Assembly: GCA_011525695.1 (NCBI GenBank)
Contig: WYBX01000044.1
Location: 1 to 49,146 of the forward strand
Direction of reading: 5' to 3'
Length of the DNA: 49,146 bases
Source of the DNA: Verrucomicrobiia bacterium
GTDB lineage: Bacteria; Verrucomicrobiota; Verrucomicrobiia; Opitutales; Opitutaceae
Part shown: in pieces, positions 34,112 through 43,589 of the stretch
Position numbering within the stretch: the stretch's first letter is position 1
Layout of the letters: every line of letters starts with the position of its first letter
Made by a program: the position numbers and the translations under genes
Notes under the pieces: generated by a model
What the model was told of the DNA's origin: nothing
The model's database searches: none
Seen by the model: only the letters and a program-made list of their open reading frames with translations

Positions 34112-35815
34112 ATGTGTTCACTGCCCCGCTGGTTCGTCTTCGGCAAAGCATCGATATCCCGCAGGGAGGACGACGTCGTGGGGTGCGCGGAAGGTGATGG
34201 TAGGCTGCAGCCGGTCCGTGGGGGCTGTCGTAGGAGAATTCCGCTTTGGCTTGCGGCGGGTATGGTGGCTTCGGCTGCGACCGGATGGCCGGCTGAAACC
34301 GGGGGCGAATCCGGCCGGCTTCGGGTCCGGCTGGTTGATGAGCGCGGTTCGCCGGTGGCAGCACGGGTTTACGTGCGCGACGCGCAAGGTGCCTGGCGAA
34401 TCCCCGACGGCGCACTTGGCCGTCGAAACTGGCGGGATGAGGCTACCTTTTTCCATGCCGAGGGCTCGTTCCAGCTCGAGGCGCCGGTGGGCGAAACCGT
34501 GGTCGAGGCAGTGCGTGGTTTCGAGTACCTGCCCGCCTTGGACACAATAAACCTGCAGCCGGGGGCCACCGCCACGGCAACCCTGGTCCTTAAGCGCTGG
34601 ATCGACCTGCCCGATATCGGCTGGCATTCCGGCGATGTCCACATGCACCCGAACCACGTGGAGGGCGGGGTGGTGATGACGATGGAGGATTGCCGGCTCT
34701 ATGCCCAGGCGGAGGATATCCGCGTCGCCAATCTCCTGATTTCGAGCACGGACTCGGATCACGTGTTCGATCGGGATCTGTTTCGCGACGGTCGGCCGGA
34801 TTCGCTTTCGACCGCAGAGTACCTGCTTGTCGTGCAGGAGGAGTTCCGAAACACGTCGGCCATGTATGGTCACATGCCGCTGCTGGGCATCACGCGGTTG
34901 ATCGAGCCGTTCTTCTCGGGCCAGCCGGGCTCGGATGGGTGGGAGGATTATCCCGCCAACCATGCGATTGCGAAGGCCGCGAAGGATCAGGGTGGTGTCG
35001 TGTGTTACACGCACCCGGCCGACCGGGAGGGCATCCCGGTCGGGCCGCATCTGGCGCGCGAATTTCCCGTGGACCTGGCGCTTGGTGTCGTCGACGCGCT
35101 GGATATCCTCGGGAACATGAATGAGGAGGGGGGCTGCTGGATGTATTATCGCGTGCTCAACAGCGGGCTGCGTTGCACGGCGTCCTCCGGCTCCGATTCA
35201 CGAATGGATGTGCTGCGGCATTCCGTGTCCGGAGGAGGCAAGGTGTACGTGCAGGCGGGTAATCCGCTGACCTACGACAAATGGATTGCCGGCTACCAGG
35301 CGGGCCGGACCTTCGTGACGAACGGACCGATTGTGTCACTCGATGTCGATGGGCGGGAGCCGGGCGATGAGATTCACCTGGCTGGGCCGGGCAAGGTGCA
35401 GGTGAAGGCGCAGGCGTATTCCCCGTTCGTCCCGTTCACGACGCTGGAATTGATCGTCAACGGCCGGGTCGTTGCCACTGCGCAACCGGACGCCCGCGGA
35501 GCCGCCGCGCGAATCGATCATGCGCTGGTGGTGGACGCGAGCAGCTGGATCGCCGTGCGGGTCTGGGGGGAGGGACACCGGCTGGTCGTGAACGATCCCA
35601 GGACGTTTGCCCATACGAGCCCGATCTACGTCACGGTGGCGCGCCAGCCGGTCCGGATTCCGGAGGATGCGCGCGTCGTGGTGGCGTGGATCGAGCGGCT
35701 GATCGCGGACGTGGTGAGTTCGCCCCGGTTTTCCTCGGAGGCGCGGCGGGCAGAGGTGATTGCACTGTTCCGGCGCGGCCAGGCTTATTACGAGCGCGTG
35801 GCATCGGGCGATTGA
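34112..35815 (+). CDS. CehA/McbA-family metallohydrolase (PHP-like), exported
   Basis: This protein has 567 residues from ATG 34112, 2 bp after the acyltransferase. A signal-like segment (RRIPLWLAAGMVASAATGWPAE) follows about 40 polar residues, so a later start is possible. A small beta domain (about 68-165) precedes the PHP-like metal site: GWHSGDVHMHPNHVEGG, then CYTHPADREG and SSGSDSRMD, giving the His/Asp ligands expected of a multinuclear metallohydrolase. A C-terminal beta domain contains AGRTFVTNGPIVSLDVDG. Members hydrolyse carbamates or phosphoesters, or are of unknown use in glycan loci. It is translationally close to the genes on both sides. Confidence 0.82.
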   Translation: MCSLPRWFVFGKASISRREDDVVGCAEGDGRLQPVRGGCRRRIPLWLAAGMVASAATGWPAETGGESGRLRVRLVDERGSPVAARVYVRDAQGAWRIPDGALGRRNWRDEATFFHAEGSFQLEAPVGETVVEAVRGFEYLPALDTINLQPGATATATLVLKRWIDLPDIGWHSGDVHMHPNHVEGGVVMTMEDCRLYAQAEDIRVANLLISSTDSDHVFDRDLFRDGRPDSLSTAEYLLVVQEEFRNTSAMYGHMPLLGITRLIEPFFSGQPGSDGWEDYPANHAIAKAAKDQGGVVCYTHPADREGIPVGPHLAREFPVDLALGVVDALDILGNMNEEGGCWMYYRVLNSGLRCTASSGSDSRMDVLRHSVSGGGKVYVQAGNPLTYDKWIAGYQAGRTFVTNGPIVSLDVDGREPGDEIHLAGPGKVQVKAQAYSPFVPFTTLELIVNGRVVATAQPDARGAAARIDHALVVDASSWIAVRVWGEGHRLVVNDPRTFAHTSPIYVTVARQPVRIPEDARVVVAWIERLIADVVSSPRFSSEARRAEVIALFRRGQAYYERVASGD

Positions 35816-35850
35816 GCCGGCTCTTTCGGCATTTTCATCGAACTTCCACT

Positions 35851-38130
35851 ATGAAGACATCCCGCGTGCTTTCGGCTCTGCTGGTGCTTTGTCCCCTGGT
35901 CAGGGCGGCGACTGAGCGTCCATTGATATTTCCATTGCCGCAGAAGATGGAATTGCTCGCTGAGGCGTTCCGGCTGGACGAGTCGGTCACGATCCTGGTG
36001 CCGGAAAGCCGACCCGCGGCCGAGATGGCGATCGCCCGTGCATGGGTGGCCGAGCTGGCGGACGATTACGGGGTGGCGTTGAAGATCGAGCCGGTCAGCC
36101 GCGTGCCGGCGGGCCGCCGGTACATCGTGATGGGAGCCGGGGGCAATCCGCTGGTGCGGGCCGAATCCGAGCGCGCAGGGTTGCCGGCGGCGACTGCCGC
36201 GGAATCGTATGTCCTCCGCGTGACCGGCGATGCGGTCATCGTGGCAGGCGCCGACGATGCCGGTGCCTTCTATGGGCTGCAGTCGCTGCGGCAGCTCGTG
36301 TCCCGCGGGCAGGACGGGGTTTCGATTCGCGGCGTGGCGGTCGAGGATCATCCGCATCTTCCGTTCCGCGCCATCCGGCTTTACCTGCCCGGGCGGGAAA
36401 ACATCGCGTTCTTCAAGCGGTTCCTCCGCGACTTCATGGCGCTCCACAAATTCAACCGGGTCTTCATGGAGGTGAACGCCTCGATGCGGCTCGAGCGTCA
36501 TCCGGAGCTGAACGCCGGCTGGGTCGAGTTCTCCAAGGATCTCTATTACACCCAGCGCTACAACCCGCGGGGGCCGAACCAGACCTCGCAGAACTCCGCC
36601 CACCATGACACGGCGGACGGGCAGGTCCTGGAAAAGGAGGAGGTGGCCGACCTGGTCGATTACGCCCGGCGGCTGCACATCGAAATCATCCCGGAGATTC
36701 CGACGCTCACCCACGCCTATTACCTGCTCACCCGGCACCGGCCCCTCGGGCTCATCCCGGGTGCGGAATGGCCCGACACCTACAATCCCACGCATCCTGA
36801 AGTCTACCGCCTGGTTTTCGATGTGCTCGACGAGTACATCGACGTGATGAAGCCGAGCATGGTGCATATCGGCCACGACGAAATGTTCTTCCCGATCGAA
36901 CTCATGGGCGACACGGGGGGACGCGATGCGCTGCAGCTGTACGCGGATGATGTCAGGAAGCTGCACGGGCACCTCGCCGCAAAGGGGATCAAGGTGGCGA
37001 TGTACGGGGATCACCTGGTCGAGAGCGTGCGCGGCGTCGAAAAGAAGCCGGCCAGGAGCAGCTCGGGCTGGAACTATCACATGCCGGGGGCGCTGTCGCC
37101 GCAGCAGGTGCAGGAGCTGATCCCGAAGGACATCCTCGTCCTGAACTGGTTCTGGCAGGATATCCGGGCGGCGGAGGGGCGTGGAGAACCCACGGATACG
37201 AAGCTGTCCGGGTTTGGGTTTCCGCAGGCCTTCATCAACTTCAGTCCCTATGTCGAGAACTGGGGCCGGCGGAGCACGCGGCCGGGTGTGATCGGTGGCT
37301 CACCGTCATCCTGGGCCGCGACGAACGAGTACACGTTCGGGAAGGATCTGATGGTCGCGTTCCTGGGCACTGGCAACCTGATGTGGTCGAGTCACTGGCC
37401 GGAGATCACGGAGCTGCACCGGATGGTGCAGGGCATGATGCCGGACGTGCGGCGCCGGCTGCGCGGCCGGTATCCGCCGAGCGAGGATGGCAATCCCGTC
37501 GCCCCGCTGGACCTGGCGCCGTACCTGAGTCGGGCGGATTTTGGCGTCGACCTGTCCGGCCTGGAGCCGGGGCGCCTGGAATCGCGCGGCCGGCCGTTCC
37601 TGGTGGCCGCCGGCGGCGCGGTGATGGTGGCGACGGCATCCGACGGCAACAATCCCCGGCCGCGCACCGCCGGGCCGATTCCCGTGGAGGCGGATGTGAG
37701 CAGCTTGATCTTCCTGCATGCCACGGCACGCGCGGCGGCGAACGACATGTCGTACCGCTATATTCACAATTTTCCGGACAGTGCGGATCTCCTCGGCTGG
37801 TATGACGTCGTGTACGAGGACGGATTCGTCGACACGGTCCCCGTGCGGTTTGGCGTGAACATCCTCCCCCTGGGATGGGCGCGGCAGCCGGATCCGGTGA
37901 TGAAGGGCAACGCGCGCGAGCTGAGCTACGCCTACGAGGCGGACCGGATCGACTGCGGCAGGGAAAGCCTCTTTGCCTACGAGTGGGTCAATCCGCGTTT
38001 CGGCAAGGCGGTGAAGGAGATCCGGCTGCACGGCACGACCGGGTTCATCGACACGAAGCGGAAGCCGACGCCCGACAATGTCATCATCCTCGCCGGCGTG
38101 AGCATCGTGAAGCAGCGGCCGGTGCCATAG
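35851..38130 (+). CDS. GH20 beta-N-acetylhexosaminidase-like glycoside hydrolase
   Basis: A signal peptide (TSRVLSALLVLCPLVRA) precedes a 759-residue exported enzyme. The N-terminal alpha/beta domain (about 20-165, LIFPLPQKMELL and FYGLQSLRQLV) is the GH20b fold. The TIM barrel has LPFRAIRLYLPGRENIAFFKRFLRDFMALHKFNRVFMEVN and the catalytic motif H339-I-G-H-D343-E344, in which Glu is the acid and Asp orients the substrate's acetamido group. A C-terminal beta domain of about 200 residues follows, ending KRKPTPDNVIILAGVSIV. It should release GlcNAc or GalNAc from non-reducing ends. The start ATG at 35851 is 35 bp after the CehA-like gene. Confidence 0.87.
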   Translation: MKTSRVLSALLVLCPLVRAATERPLIFPLPQKMELLAEAFRLDESVTILVPESRPAAEMAIARAWVAELADDYGVALKIEPVSRVPAGRRYIVMGAGGNPLVRAESERAGLPAATAAESYVLRVTGDAVIVAGADDAGAFYGLQSLRQLVSRGQDGVSIRGVAVEDHPHLPFRAIRLYLPGRENIAFFKRFLRDFMALHKFNRVFMEVNASMRLERHPELNAGWVEFSKDLYYTQRYNPRGPNQTSQNSAHHDTADGQVLEKEEVADLVDYARRLHIEIIPEIPTLTHAYYLLTRHRPLGLIPGAEWPDTYNPTHPEVYRLVFDVLDEYIDVMKPSMVHIGHDEMFFPIELMGDTGGRDALQLYADDVRKLHGHLAAKGIKVAMYGDHLVESVRGVEKKPARSSSGWNYHMPGALSPQQVQELIPKDILVLNWFWQDIRAAEGRGEPTDTKLSGFGFPQAFINFSPYVENWGRRSTRPGVIGGSPSSWAATNEYTFGKDLMVAFLGTGNLMWSSHWPEITELHRMVQGMMPDVRRRLRGRYPPSEDGNPVAPLDLAPYLSRADFGVDLSGLEPGRLESRGRPFLVAAGGAVMVATASDGNNPRPRTAGPIPVEADVSSLIFLHATARAAANDMSYRYIHNFPDSADLLGWYDVVYEDGFVDTVPVRFGVNILPLGWARQPDPVMKGNARELSYAYEADRIDCGRESLFAYEWVNPRFGKAVKEIRLHGTTGFIDTKRKPTPDNVIILAGVSIVKQRPVP

Positions 38131-38153
38131 CGAAAATGCCGGAGGCATTTTCG
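38131..38153. terminator. Bidirectional-looking terminator hairpin between convergent genes
   Basis: A perfect 10-bp stem CGAAAATGCC/GGCATTTTCG has loop GGA and starts directly after the GH20 stop. The stem contains a T/A-rich base that gives short T runs on both strands. It separates GH20 from the convergent aminotransferase gene. Confidence 0.7.
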
Positions 38154-38179
38154 GCGGGCTAGTCCGCTGCCGTGTTGGG

Positions 38180-39322
38180 CTACTTGTGCAGCAGCTTTCG
38201 CAGCGCGGTGAGGACGAGGTCGACGTTCCGGATCGTGGCACCGTGGCCCATCAGCCCGATCCGCCACGCCTTGCCGGCCATGACCCCGAGTCCGGCACCA
38301 ATCTCGATCCCGTAATCGCGCAGGAGTGCGGTCCGGATCGCGGCATCGTCCACGCCGTCGGGGATCCGGATGCAGTTGAGCGAATGCAGGGAACGGCTGG
38401 GGATGTAGGTCAGCCCGAGTTCCTCGAGTCCCTGCCGCAGCCGCTGGTGCATGGCCGTGTGCCGTGCAATTCGCGCCGCGAGCCCTTCCTCCAGCACGAT
38501 CGCCAGAGCCTCGCGCAACGCATAGGTCATGTTGATCGGTGCCGTGTGATGATACACCCGGCCGCCGCCACCCCCGCCGGTGTAGTATTTCCGCAGCATC
38601 GAGACATCGAGATACCACGACTGCGGCTTCGACTTGCGCTGATCCATCCGGGCCAGCGCGCGCGCCCCAAAGCTCACGGGCGACAGTCCCGGCGGGCAGC
38701 TCAGGCATTTCTGCGTGCCGCTGTAAATCGCGTCGATGCCCCATTCGTCGACCCGCAGCTCATGCCCGCCGAGGCTGGTGACGGCGTCGACGGCGAGCAG
38801 CGCGCCGTGTCCGTGCACGATTTCCGCCAGCCCCTCCAGCGGCTGGTGCCAGCCGGTGCTGGTCTCGGCATGCACAATCCCGACCACCTTTGAGTGCGGG
38901 TGGATGGCCAGCGCTGCCGCCACCTGCTCATTCGTGAACCCCTCGCCCCAAGTCGCCTCGAGCACATGCACGACCGCGCCGCACCGCTCGAAGACATCCT
39001 TCATCCGCGTGCCAAACACGCCATTGATGCAGACGAGCACCTCGTCACCGCGCTCCACCAGGTTGGTCGCCACGCACTCCATCCCGGCCATGCCGGTGCC
39101 GCTGACCGGGAAAGTGAGCGCATTTGCCGTCTGGAATACCTGCCGCAACATCGCGCAGGTCTCATCCATGATCGCCAGGTACTGGGGATCGAGGTGGCCG
39201 AGGGTCGGCGCCGCCAGCGCGCTCAGCACCCGCTGGGGCACCGGACTTGGGCCGGGTCCCATCAGGATCCGTTCTTCGGGAAATCGGGTAGGAATCGGCC
39301 GGGTCGATGCGTTTTTGGTCAT
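38180..39322 (-). CDS. Class V aminotransferase (alanine/serine-glyoxylate type)
   Basis: This 380-residue PLP enzyme of fold type I has [22 protein letters not shown] and [15 protein letters not shown] at the N-terminus, the alanine-glyoxylate family start. The cofactor pocket shows Asp179 ([14 protein letters not shown]) and the Schiff-base Lys205 in [20 protein letters not shown] poly-Gly stretch ([16 protein letters not shown]) is slightly longer than usual. The reaction is likely transfer of an amino group between glyoxylate and alanine or serine, in one-carbon or photorespiratory-like metabolism. It ends the minus-strand run with LamG and radical SAM genes. An alternative ATG lies 12 bp upstream. 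Confidence 0.88.
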   Translation of the reverse strand: MTKNASTRPIPTRFPEERILMGPGPSPVPQRVLSALAAPTLGHLDPQYLAIMDETCAMLRQVFQTANALTFPVSGTGMAGMECVATNLVERGDEVLVCINGVFGTRMKDVFERCGAVVHVLEATWGEGFTNEQVAAALAIHPHSKVVGIVHAETSTGWHQPLEGLAEIVHGHGALLAVDAVTSLGGHELRVDEWGIDAIYSGTQKCLSCPPGLSPVSFGARALARMDQRKSKPQSWYLDVSMLRKYYTGGGGGGRVYHHTAPINMTYALREALAIVLEEGLAARIARHTAMHQRLRQGLEELGLTYIPSRSLHSLNCIRIPDGVDDAAIRTALLRDYGIEIGAGLGVMAGKAWRIGLMGHGATIRNVDLVLTALRKLLHK

Positions 39323-39384
39323 GGGTGCAAGCATGCGAGCAGATTGAGGAGCCGGCTGCCAGCCGAACCTCACATGCCGGGTCT

Positions 39385-40263
39385 TTATGGCCGCGCGAGG
39401 AGCCCGCCCACGCCAGCGGGCAAATCGAACAGCTTCCGGACTTCTTCGTCCGTTAGCTCCCGGTCGAAGATCGCAAAATCATCCAGGTAGCCGGTGTAAT
39501 TGATCCCCAGCGTCAGGGCGCTCTTCGCAACGTCCCAATTGAAGGTGTGATTCCAGCCCTGGAGCGTGCCCTGTTTCCGGCCGTCGAGATACAGCGTGCC
39601 GCGGCCATCGTTCGCGCCGCTGTTGATGTTGGCAAAGGTCACGGCGACGTGGACCCAGCGATCGCGCCGGAATGGGTGGGGACTCACCGAGACGATCGGC
39701 CGTTCCGCCACCGGCATCTCCTCGTATTTCCGCCCGTGTGGATTCCAATACTTCGTCACTGCCATGATTCCGAAACGAAAATGGCGGGGCGAATGGTCCT
39801 TGCTGAATTCGACAAACAAATTCCCCTCGGTCCACGCCTGGGCGACGAACTGAAACGGATCGCAATAGCCGGGCTGGAGATCCTGTTCCGGATCGAGTCG
39901 CATCCAGAACGAGACGGCGCCGGACCAGTGCGCCGGCCGGTAGCCGAGGTTCGCACCGCCTTGGAAGAACACCACCGGCTGCCGGTTGTGCCGGAACTCC
40001 AGCGCATCGCCGAACCGGCCTTCACCCCGGGCGATGCTGGCGGTGGGTGGCAGGCCGGCGACGGCGGCTTCGCGTGATTTTCGATCCGGGGCGGTGTACA
40101 CCCGGGGTTCGGCGCGCGCGAAATTTGCGTCCGGCGAGCCGTCGAAAGCCGCGTAGAACGCCAGGGCTTCGCGCAATGCATCCGGCTGGGCCGGGGCGGC
40201 GATCGCGAAGCTCGTGATGAGCCCGAGCAGCAGCGCCGGGCGGACAAGGGTGGAAGTGGGCAT
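39385..40263 (-). CDS. Exported LamG/concanavalin-like domain protein
   Basis: A signal peptide ([22 protein letters not shown]) is followed by a single LamG-type jelly-roll of about 260 residues. Marks are [83 protein letters not shown] and the closing [21 protein letters not shown]. The fold binds carbohydrates or proteins and has no catalytic site visible here. It has 292 residues from ATG 40263. It lies 62 bp upstream of the aminotransferase gene on the same strand. A glycan-binding role is inferred from the domain. Confidence 0.85.
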   Translation of the reverse strand: MPTSTLVRPALLLGLITSFAIAAPAQPDALREALAFYAAFDGSPDANFARAEPRVYTAPDRKSREAAVAGLPPTASIARGEGRFGDALEFRHNRQPVVFFQGGANLGYRPAHWSGAVSFWMRLDPEQDLQPGYCDPFQFVAQAWTEGNLFVEFSKDHSPRHFRFGIMAVTKYWNPHGRKYEEMPVAERPIVSVSPHPFRRDRWVHVAVTFANINSGANDGRGTLYLDGRKQGTLQGWNHTFNWDVAKSALTLGINYTGYLDDFAIFDRELTDEEVRKLFDLPAGVGGLLARP

Positions 40264-40340
40264 GGGGTGGGCAGCGGGACCCGGGGCGGGCCGCGATGGC
40301 GTGATCGGTAATGGCATCTCACGACGGCTCAATGACCATT

Positions 40341-41408
40341 TCAAAAAAGCGTCAGCTGCTCCCCCGGCCGGCGAAAATTTGCGGTCGAGAGACCAAAGGA
40401 GTCCTGGGTCAACCCCGCTCGTCGCGCGGAGACATCGAAAAGTTTCCCCAGTTGCTCGGCAAAAATGCCATCACCCTTCATCCGCTTGCCCCAGTCGGCC
40501 GTGTACAGCCGGCCCTGCCGCAGGGTGCGCAACCGACCCAGGATGCGCGCCTTCCTCCCGGGCTCATGATCGTCGAGCCAGCGGGTTAACACGTCCTTCA
40601 CCGCGAAGGGAAGCCGCAGCAGCACGTAGCCGGCCCGCCTCGCCCCAGCAGCCGCCGCCGCGTCCAGAATGGCCGGCATCTCGTGGTCGGTGAGTCCCGG
40701 AATCACCGGCGCCACGAGGACGCCGACCGGAATCCCAGCGGCGCTGAGTTCACGAATCGCCCGGAGCCGCGCGGCGGGCCGCGATGCCCGCGGTTCGAGC
40801 CTGCCCGCCAGGTCGGAATCGAGCGTGGTGACGGAAACGTGGACGCCGATGCACTGGTGCCGCGCGAGTTCGGCGAGCAGGTCCAGATCGCGCGTGACCA
40901 GGGCGTTTTTGGTGATGATCAAGATCGGATGACGCAGCTCGGCACAAACCTCGAGGCACTGGCGCGTCAGCCGGAAATGCCGCTCCGCCGGCTGATAGCA
41001 GTCGGTGACGCCGCTCATCGCGATCGGCTGGGGCTGCCAGCGCGGCGCGGTGAGTTCGCGCCGGAGCAGTTCGGCGGCGCGGAGCTTGACGAGGATCCGG
41101 GTTTCAAAATCGAGCCCGCTGCTCCAGCCGAGGTATTCATGAAACGGCCGGGCGAAGCAATAGGCGCAGCCATGCTCGCAACCACGATAGGGATTGAGCC
41201 CGAAGGCGAAGCCGACGTCGGGACTCTCGTTGCGGGCAAGGATCGACTCGGTCCCATCGATAAAGAACTGGGTGCGCGGGAGCGGGCGCTCGTCTGGCGG
41301 GCAATCGGGGTCCGGCGCGATCTGGAGCGGCTCGAACCGGTTTGGCGGATTGATGGCGGCCCCGCGGCCGGGGAAAGCCGGAGGCGACGTGGGTGGGCAC
41401 GTGTTCAT
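40341..41408 (-). CDS. PA0069-family radical SAM protein (spore photoproduct lyase-like)
   Basis: This 355-residue protein carries a 4Fe-4S cluster motif C77-EHG-C81-AY-C84 within LNPYRGCEHGCAYCFARPFH, as in the PA0069/Rv2578c radical SAM group related to spore photoproduct lyase. IAMSGVTDCYQPAERHFRLTRQ and ILIITKNALVTRDLDLL are conserved strands of the partial TIM barrel. The C-terminus ends GEQLTLF. The group is often found near DNA-repair or phage-type genes and its substrate is unknown. It has no signal peptide. It runs on the minus strand, ending 77 bp before the LamG start, and is divergent from the TPR gene across 235 bp. Confidence 0.88.
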   Translation of the reverse strand: MNTCPPTSPPAFPGRGAAINPPNRFEPLQIAPDPDCPPDERPLPRTQFFIDGTESILARNESPDVGFAFGLNPYRGCEHGCAYCFARPFHEYLGWSSGLDFETRILVKLRAAELLRRELTAPRWQPQPIAMSGVTDCYQPAERHFRLTRQCLEVCAELRHPILIITKNALVTRDLDLLAELARHQCIGVHVSVTTLDSDLAGRLEPRASRPAARLRAIRELSAAGIPVGVLVAPVIPGLTDHEMPAILDAAAAAGARRAGYVLLRLPFAVKDVLTRWLDDHEPGRKARILGRLRTLRQGRLYTADWGKRMKGDGIFAEQLGKLFDVSARRAGLTQDSFGLSTANFRRPGEQLTLF

Positions 41409-41643
41409 CTGGACACGTTAGCGAAAACTGGGCGGACGCCAGCGCGAATCATGCTGGTGGGCGAACGGGCGCCCAATTTCCTCCGCGGCAAATTGATCGG
41501 GCGGACGGAATAGGCCCGCAGCGGGAGGGTGGGTTGAGGCGTGGCGCAGGTTGCTTGCGGGCCGCGCGCAACATGGGATATGCTGGCACCTGGCCGGATT
41601 GGGAGTGTCGCACGCCCTTTCCGGATCGAGACTCTCACCGCGG

Positions 41644-42531
41644 ATGAATCCATCAATGCAGCAGCACTCGTTCGGGCAATTTTGGCGCCTGGGCTTCCAC
41701 TCCCTCGCGGCTGCGCTCCTGGGCATCGCGCTGTCAGCGTCGAGCGCGGCCGCCGCGGAGAGCATGTCCGAGCGCACGCTCAAGCGGATCGTCGAGCAGC
41801 AGAAGACCCTTTTTGCCGATGCCCAGGAGCAGGGCGAGAAGCTCGATGTCGAGGCGTTTCGGACGCAGATCCAGTCGCTGGCGCACGATTACGAGATGCT
41901 GCTCCGGGCGAATCCGGACTTTGCGGCGGCGTATGCGGCCTACGGGTACCTTCTGAGCAAGGTCGACATGCGGAAGGAGGCGGTCGCGATGCTGCTGCGG
42001 GCGAACCAGCTCGATCCGGACATCCCGCTGGTGAAGAACCAGCTGGGCAATGTGCTGGCGGAGGATGGGAAGCCGCTGCAGGCGGCGCCGTATTTCCTCG
42101 CCGCGATCAAGCTCGAGCCCAACGAGCCGCTGTACCATTACCAGCTCGGCTTGGTGCTGGCCGAGGCGAGGGACGATTTCCTCGCGAGCGGCGAATGGTC
42201 CCGCGCCACGCTCGACGAAACCATGCTGCACTCGTTCCGCCGGGCGGCCGAGCTGGCGCCGGAGCGCTTCGAGTTTTCCTACCGCTATGCCGAGGCCTTC
42301 TACGATTTGGAGAAGCCGGACTGGGATGCGGCCTTGAAACTGTGGAGTGCGTTGGAGGAGAAGGCTGAGACCGCGATCGAGCGGCAGACCATGCGGCTGC
42401 ACGCGGCCAACATCCTCATCAAGGTGGGCAAGCGCGATCACGCGAGGATGCTGCTGCGAACGGTCGATGAACCGGATCTGCAGGGGCAGAAGCAACGGCT
42501 CGTCGAACAGCTTGAAAGCCCGGCGAATTGA
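41644..42531 (+). CDS. Exported TPR-repeat protein
   Basis: A signal peptide (RLGFHSLAAALLGIALSASSAAAAE) follows ATG 41644 (a second ATG is four codons on). The 295-residue product has TPR units, for example YEMLLRANPDFAAAYAAYGYLLSKVDMRKEAVAMLLRANQLDPD, then LVKNQLGNVLAEDGKPLQAAPYFLAAIKLEPNEPLYHYQLGLVLAEA. Later repeats are looser and include SAMs of the type AAELAPERFEFSYRYAEAFYDLEKPDWDAALKLW. It probably acts as a periplasmic scaffold. No partner is identified by its neighbours. A half twin-hairpin element and a short palindrome follow its stop. Confidence 0.8.
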   Translation: MNPSMQQHSFGQFWRLGFHSLAAALLGIALSASSAAAAESMSERTLKRIVEQQKTLFADAQEQGEKLDVEAFRTQIQSLAHDYEMLLRANPDFAAAYAAYGYLLSKVDMRKEAVAMLLRANQLDPDIPLVKNQLGNVLAEDGKPLQAAPYFLAAIKLEPNEPLYHYQLGLVLAEARDDFLASGEWSRATLDETMLHSFRRAAELAPERFEFSYRYAEAFYDLEKPDWDAALKLWSALEEKAETAIERQTMRLHAANILIKVGKRDHARMLLRTVDEPDLQGQKQRLVEQLESPAN

Positions 42532-42535
42532 TCGA

Positions 42536-42560
42536 GGACGACACGGAGGTCGTCCCTCCA
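42536..42560. repeat. Half copy (right arm) of the twin-hairpin element
   Basis: GGACGAC-ACGGAG-GTCGTCC followed by CTCCA, with a perfect 7-bp stem. The left arm is missing. It lies 4 bp after the TPR stop and may serve as its transcript end. Confidence 0.75.
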
Positions 42561-42583
42561 TGAAGGTCATTCAGACTGGGTAG

Positions 42584-42601
42584 CGCCGGTTTTAACCGGC
42601 G
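42584..42601. repeat. 18-bp palindromic hairpin
   Basis: CGCCGGTT and AACCGGCG flank a two-base TT centre, preceded by GTAG. It resembles the right half of the element at 10598-10645. Confidence 0.65.
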
Positions 42602-42758
42602 AAGATCGGTGCGGGTTCAGCCCGTTCCGGAGGTCATTCATCCGCGACGAGTGCTGTAAGGCTCCATTTACCGTAGGGCTGATGGTTCAGATCCCTGTGT
42701 GACCCTGAATGGTTCGCGTTGCCTTCCCGGAAACTTCCGACCAATTCGAACGCTCCTG

Positions 42759-43589
42759 ATGACTTTTCTCGACAAGCTGGAACGCATCTTTGGCCGGTTC
42801 GCGGTCCCCAACATCACGCTCTATTTCGTCATCGGTCAGGTGTTTGTCCTGCTCGCCTGGATGCTCGGCCGAATCGATCTGGCAAACCTGGTGCTGGTGC
42901 CGTCCTGGGTGACCCGGGGTGAATGGTGGCGGGTCTTTACCTTCCTGCTGATGCCGCCGCCGATCTCGCGGGTGGGCCCGATCCAACTCATGTTCCTCGC
43001 GTTCGCCCTGTACATCTTTTACTTCATGGGCAACGCGCTCGAGGGCTACTGGGGAACGTTTCGCTACAATCTCTTTCTCTTCATCGGCATCGTCCTCACC
43101 GTTGGCGCGGCCTTCCTGACCCCGGGGGCGCCGGCGACGAACGCCTTCCTGGCCGGCTCGGTCTTCCTTGCCTTCGCCTACCTGCACCCCGATTTCGAAC
43201 TGTCGCTCTTCTTCATCCTGCCCGTGAAGGTGAAGTGGTTCGCCCTGATCACATGGGTGCTTTACGCGGTGAACTTCGTGCGGGGCGACGGCTCGACCCG
43301 GCTGCAGATTGCCGCCGCCGTGGGCAACTTCCTGCTGTTTTTCGGTGCGGATATCGTGCGGTCGATGCGCTACCGGAAGCGCCGGATGGCTTCCGAGGCC
43401 AGGCGGATCGCCCAGCCCGCGAAGGACGAGGCGCGCCACCGCTGCCATGTCTGTGGCAAGACCGACGTGACCCACCCGCAGCTCGACTTCCGGTATTGCT
43501 CGAAGTGTGCGGGTGACCAGTGCTACTGCCCCGAGCACATCCACAACCACGCGCACGTGGTGGCGGCCGATGAAGAAAAACCGGGCTGA
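42759..43589 (+). CDS. Rhomboid-like membrane protein with C-terminal zinc ribbon
   Basis: This 276-residue protein has six or so membrane helices, beginning LYFVIGQVFVLLAWML, with WWRVFTFLLMPPP after the first loop. This is the rhomboid/derlin-like 'WR.F.F....' position. The expected catalytic GxSG of active rhomboids is not seen at helix 4 (FLAGSVFLAFAYL), so it may be a non-proteolytic relative. The soluble tail (about 220-270) is a zinc ribbon: HRCHVCGKTDVTHPQLDFRYCSKC, then QCYCPEHIHNHAH. I take the ATG at 42759. It overlaps the methyltransferase gene by 20 bp. Confidence 0.78.
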   Translation: MTFLDKLERIFGRFAVPNITLYFVIGQVFVLLAWMLGRIDLANLVLVPSWVTRGEWWRVFTFLLMPPPISRVGPIQLMFLAFALYIFYFMGNALEGYWGTFRYNLFLFIGIVLTVGAAFLTPGAPATNAFLAGSVFLAFAYLHPDFELSLFFILPVKVKWFALITWVLYAVNFVRGDGSTRLQIAAAVGNFLLFFGADIVRSMRYRKRRMASEARRIAQPAKDEARHRCHVCGKTDVTHPQLDFRYCSKCAGDQCYCPEHIHNHAHVVAADEEKPG

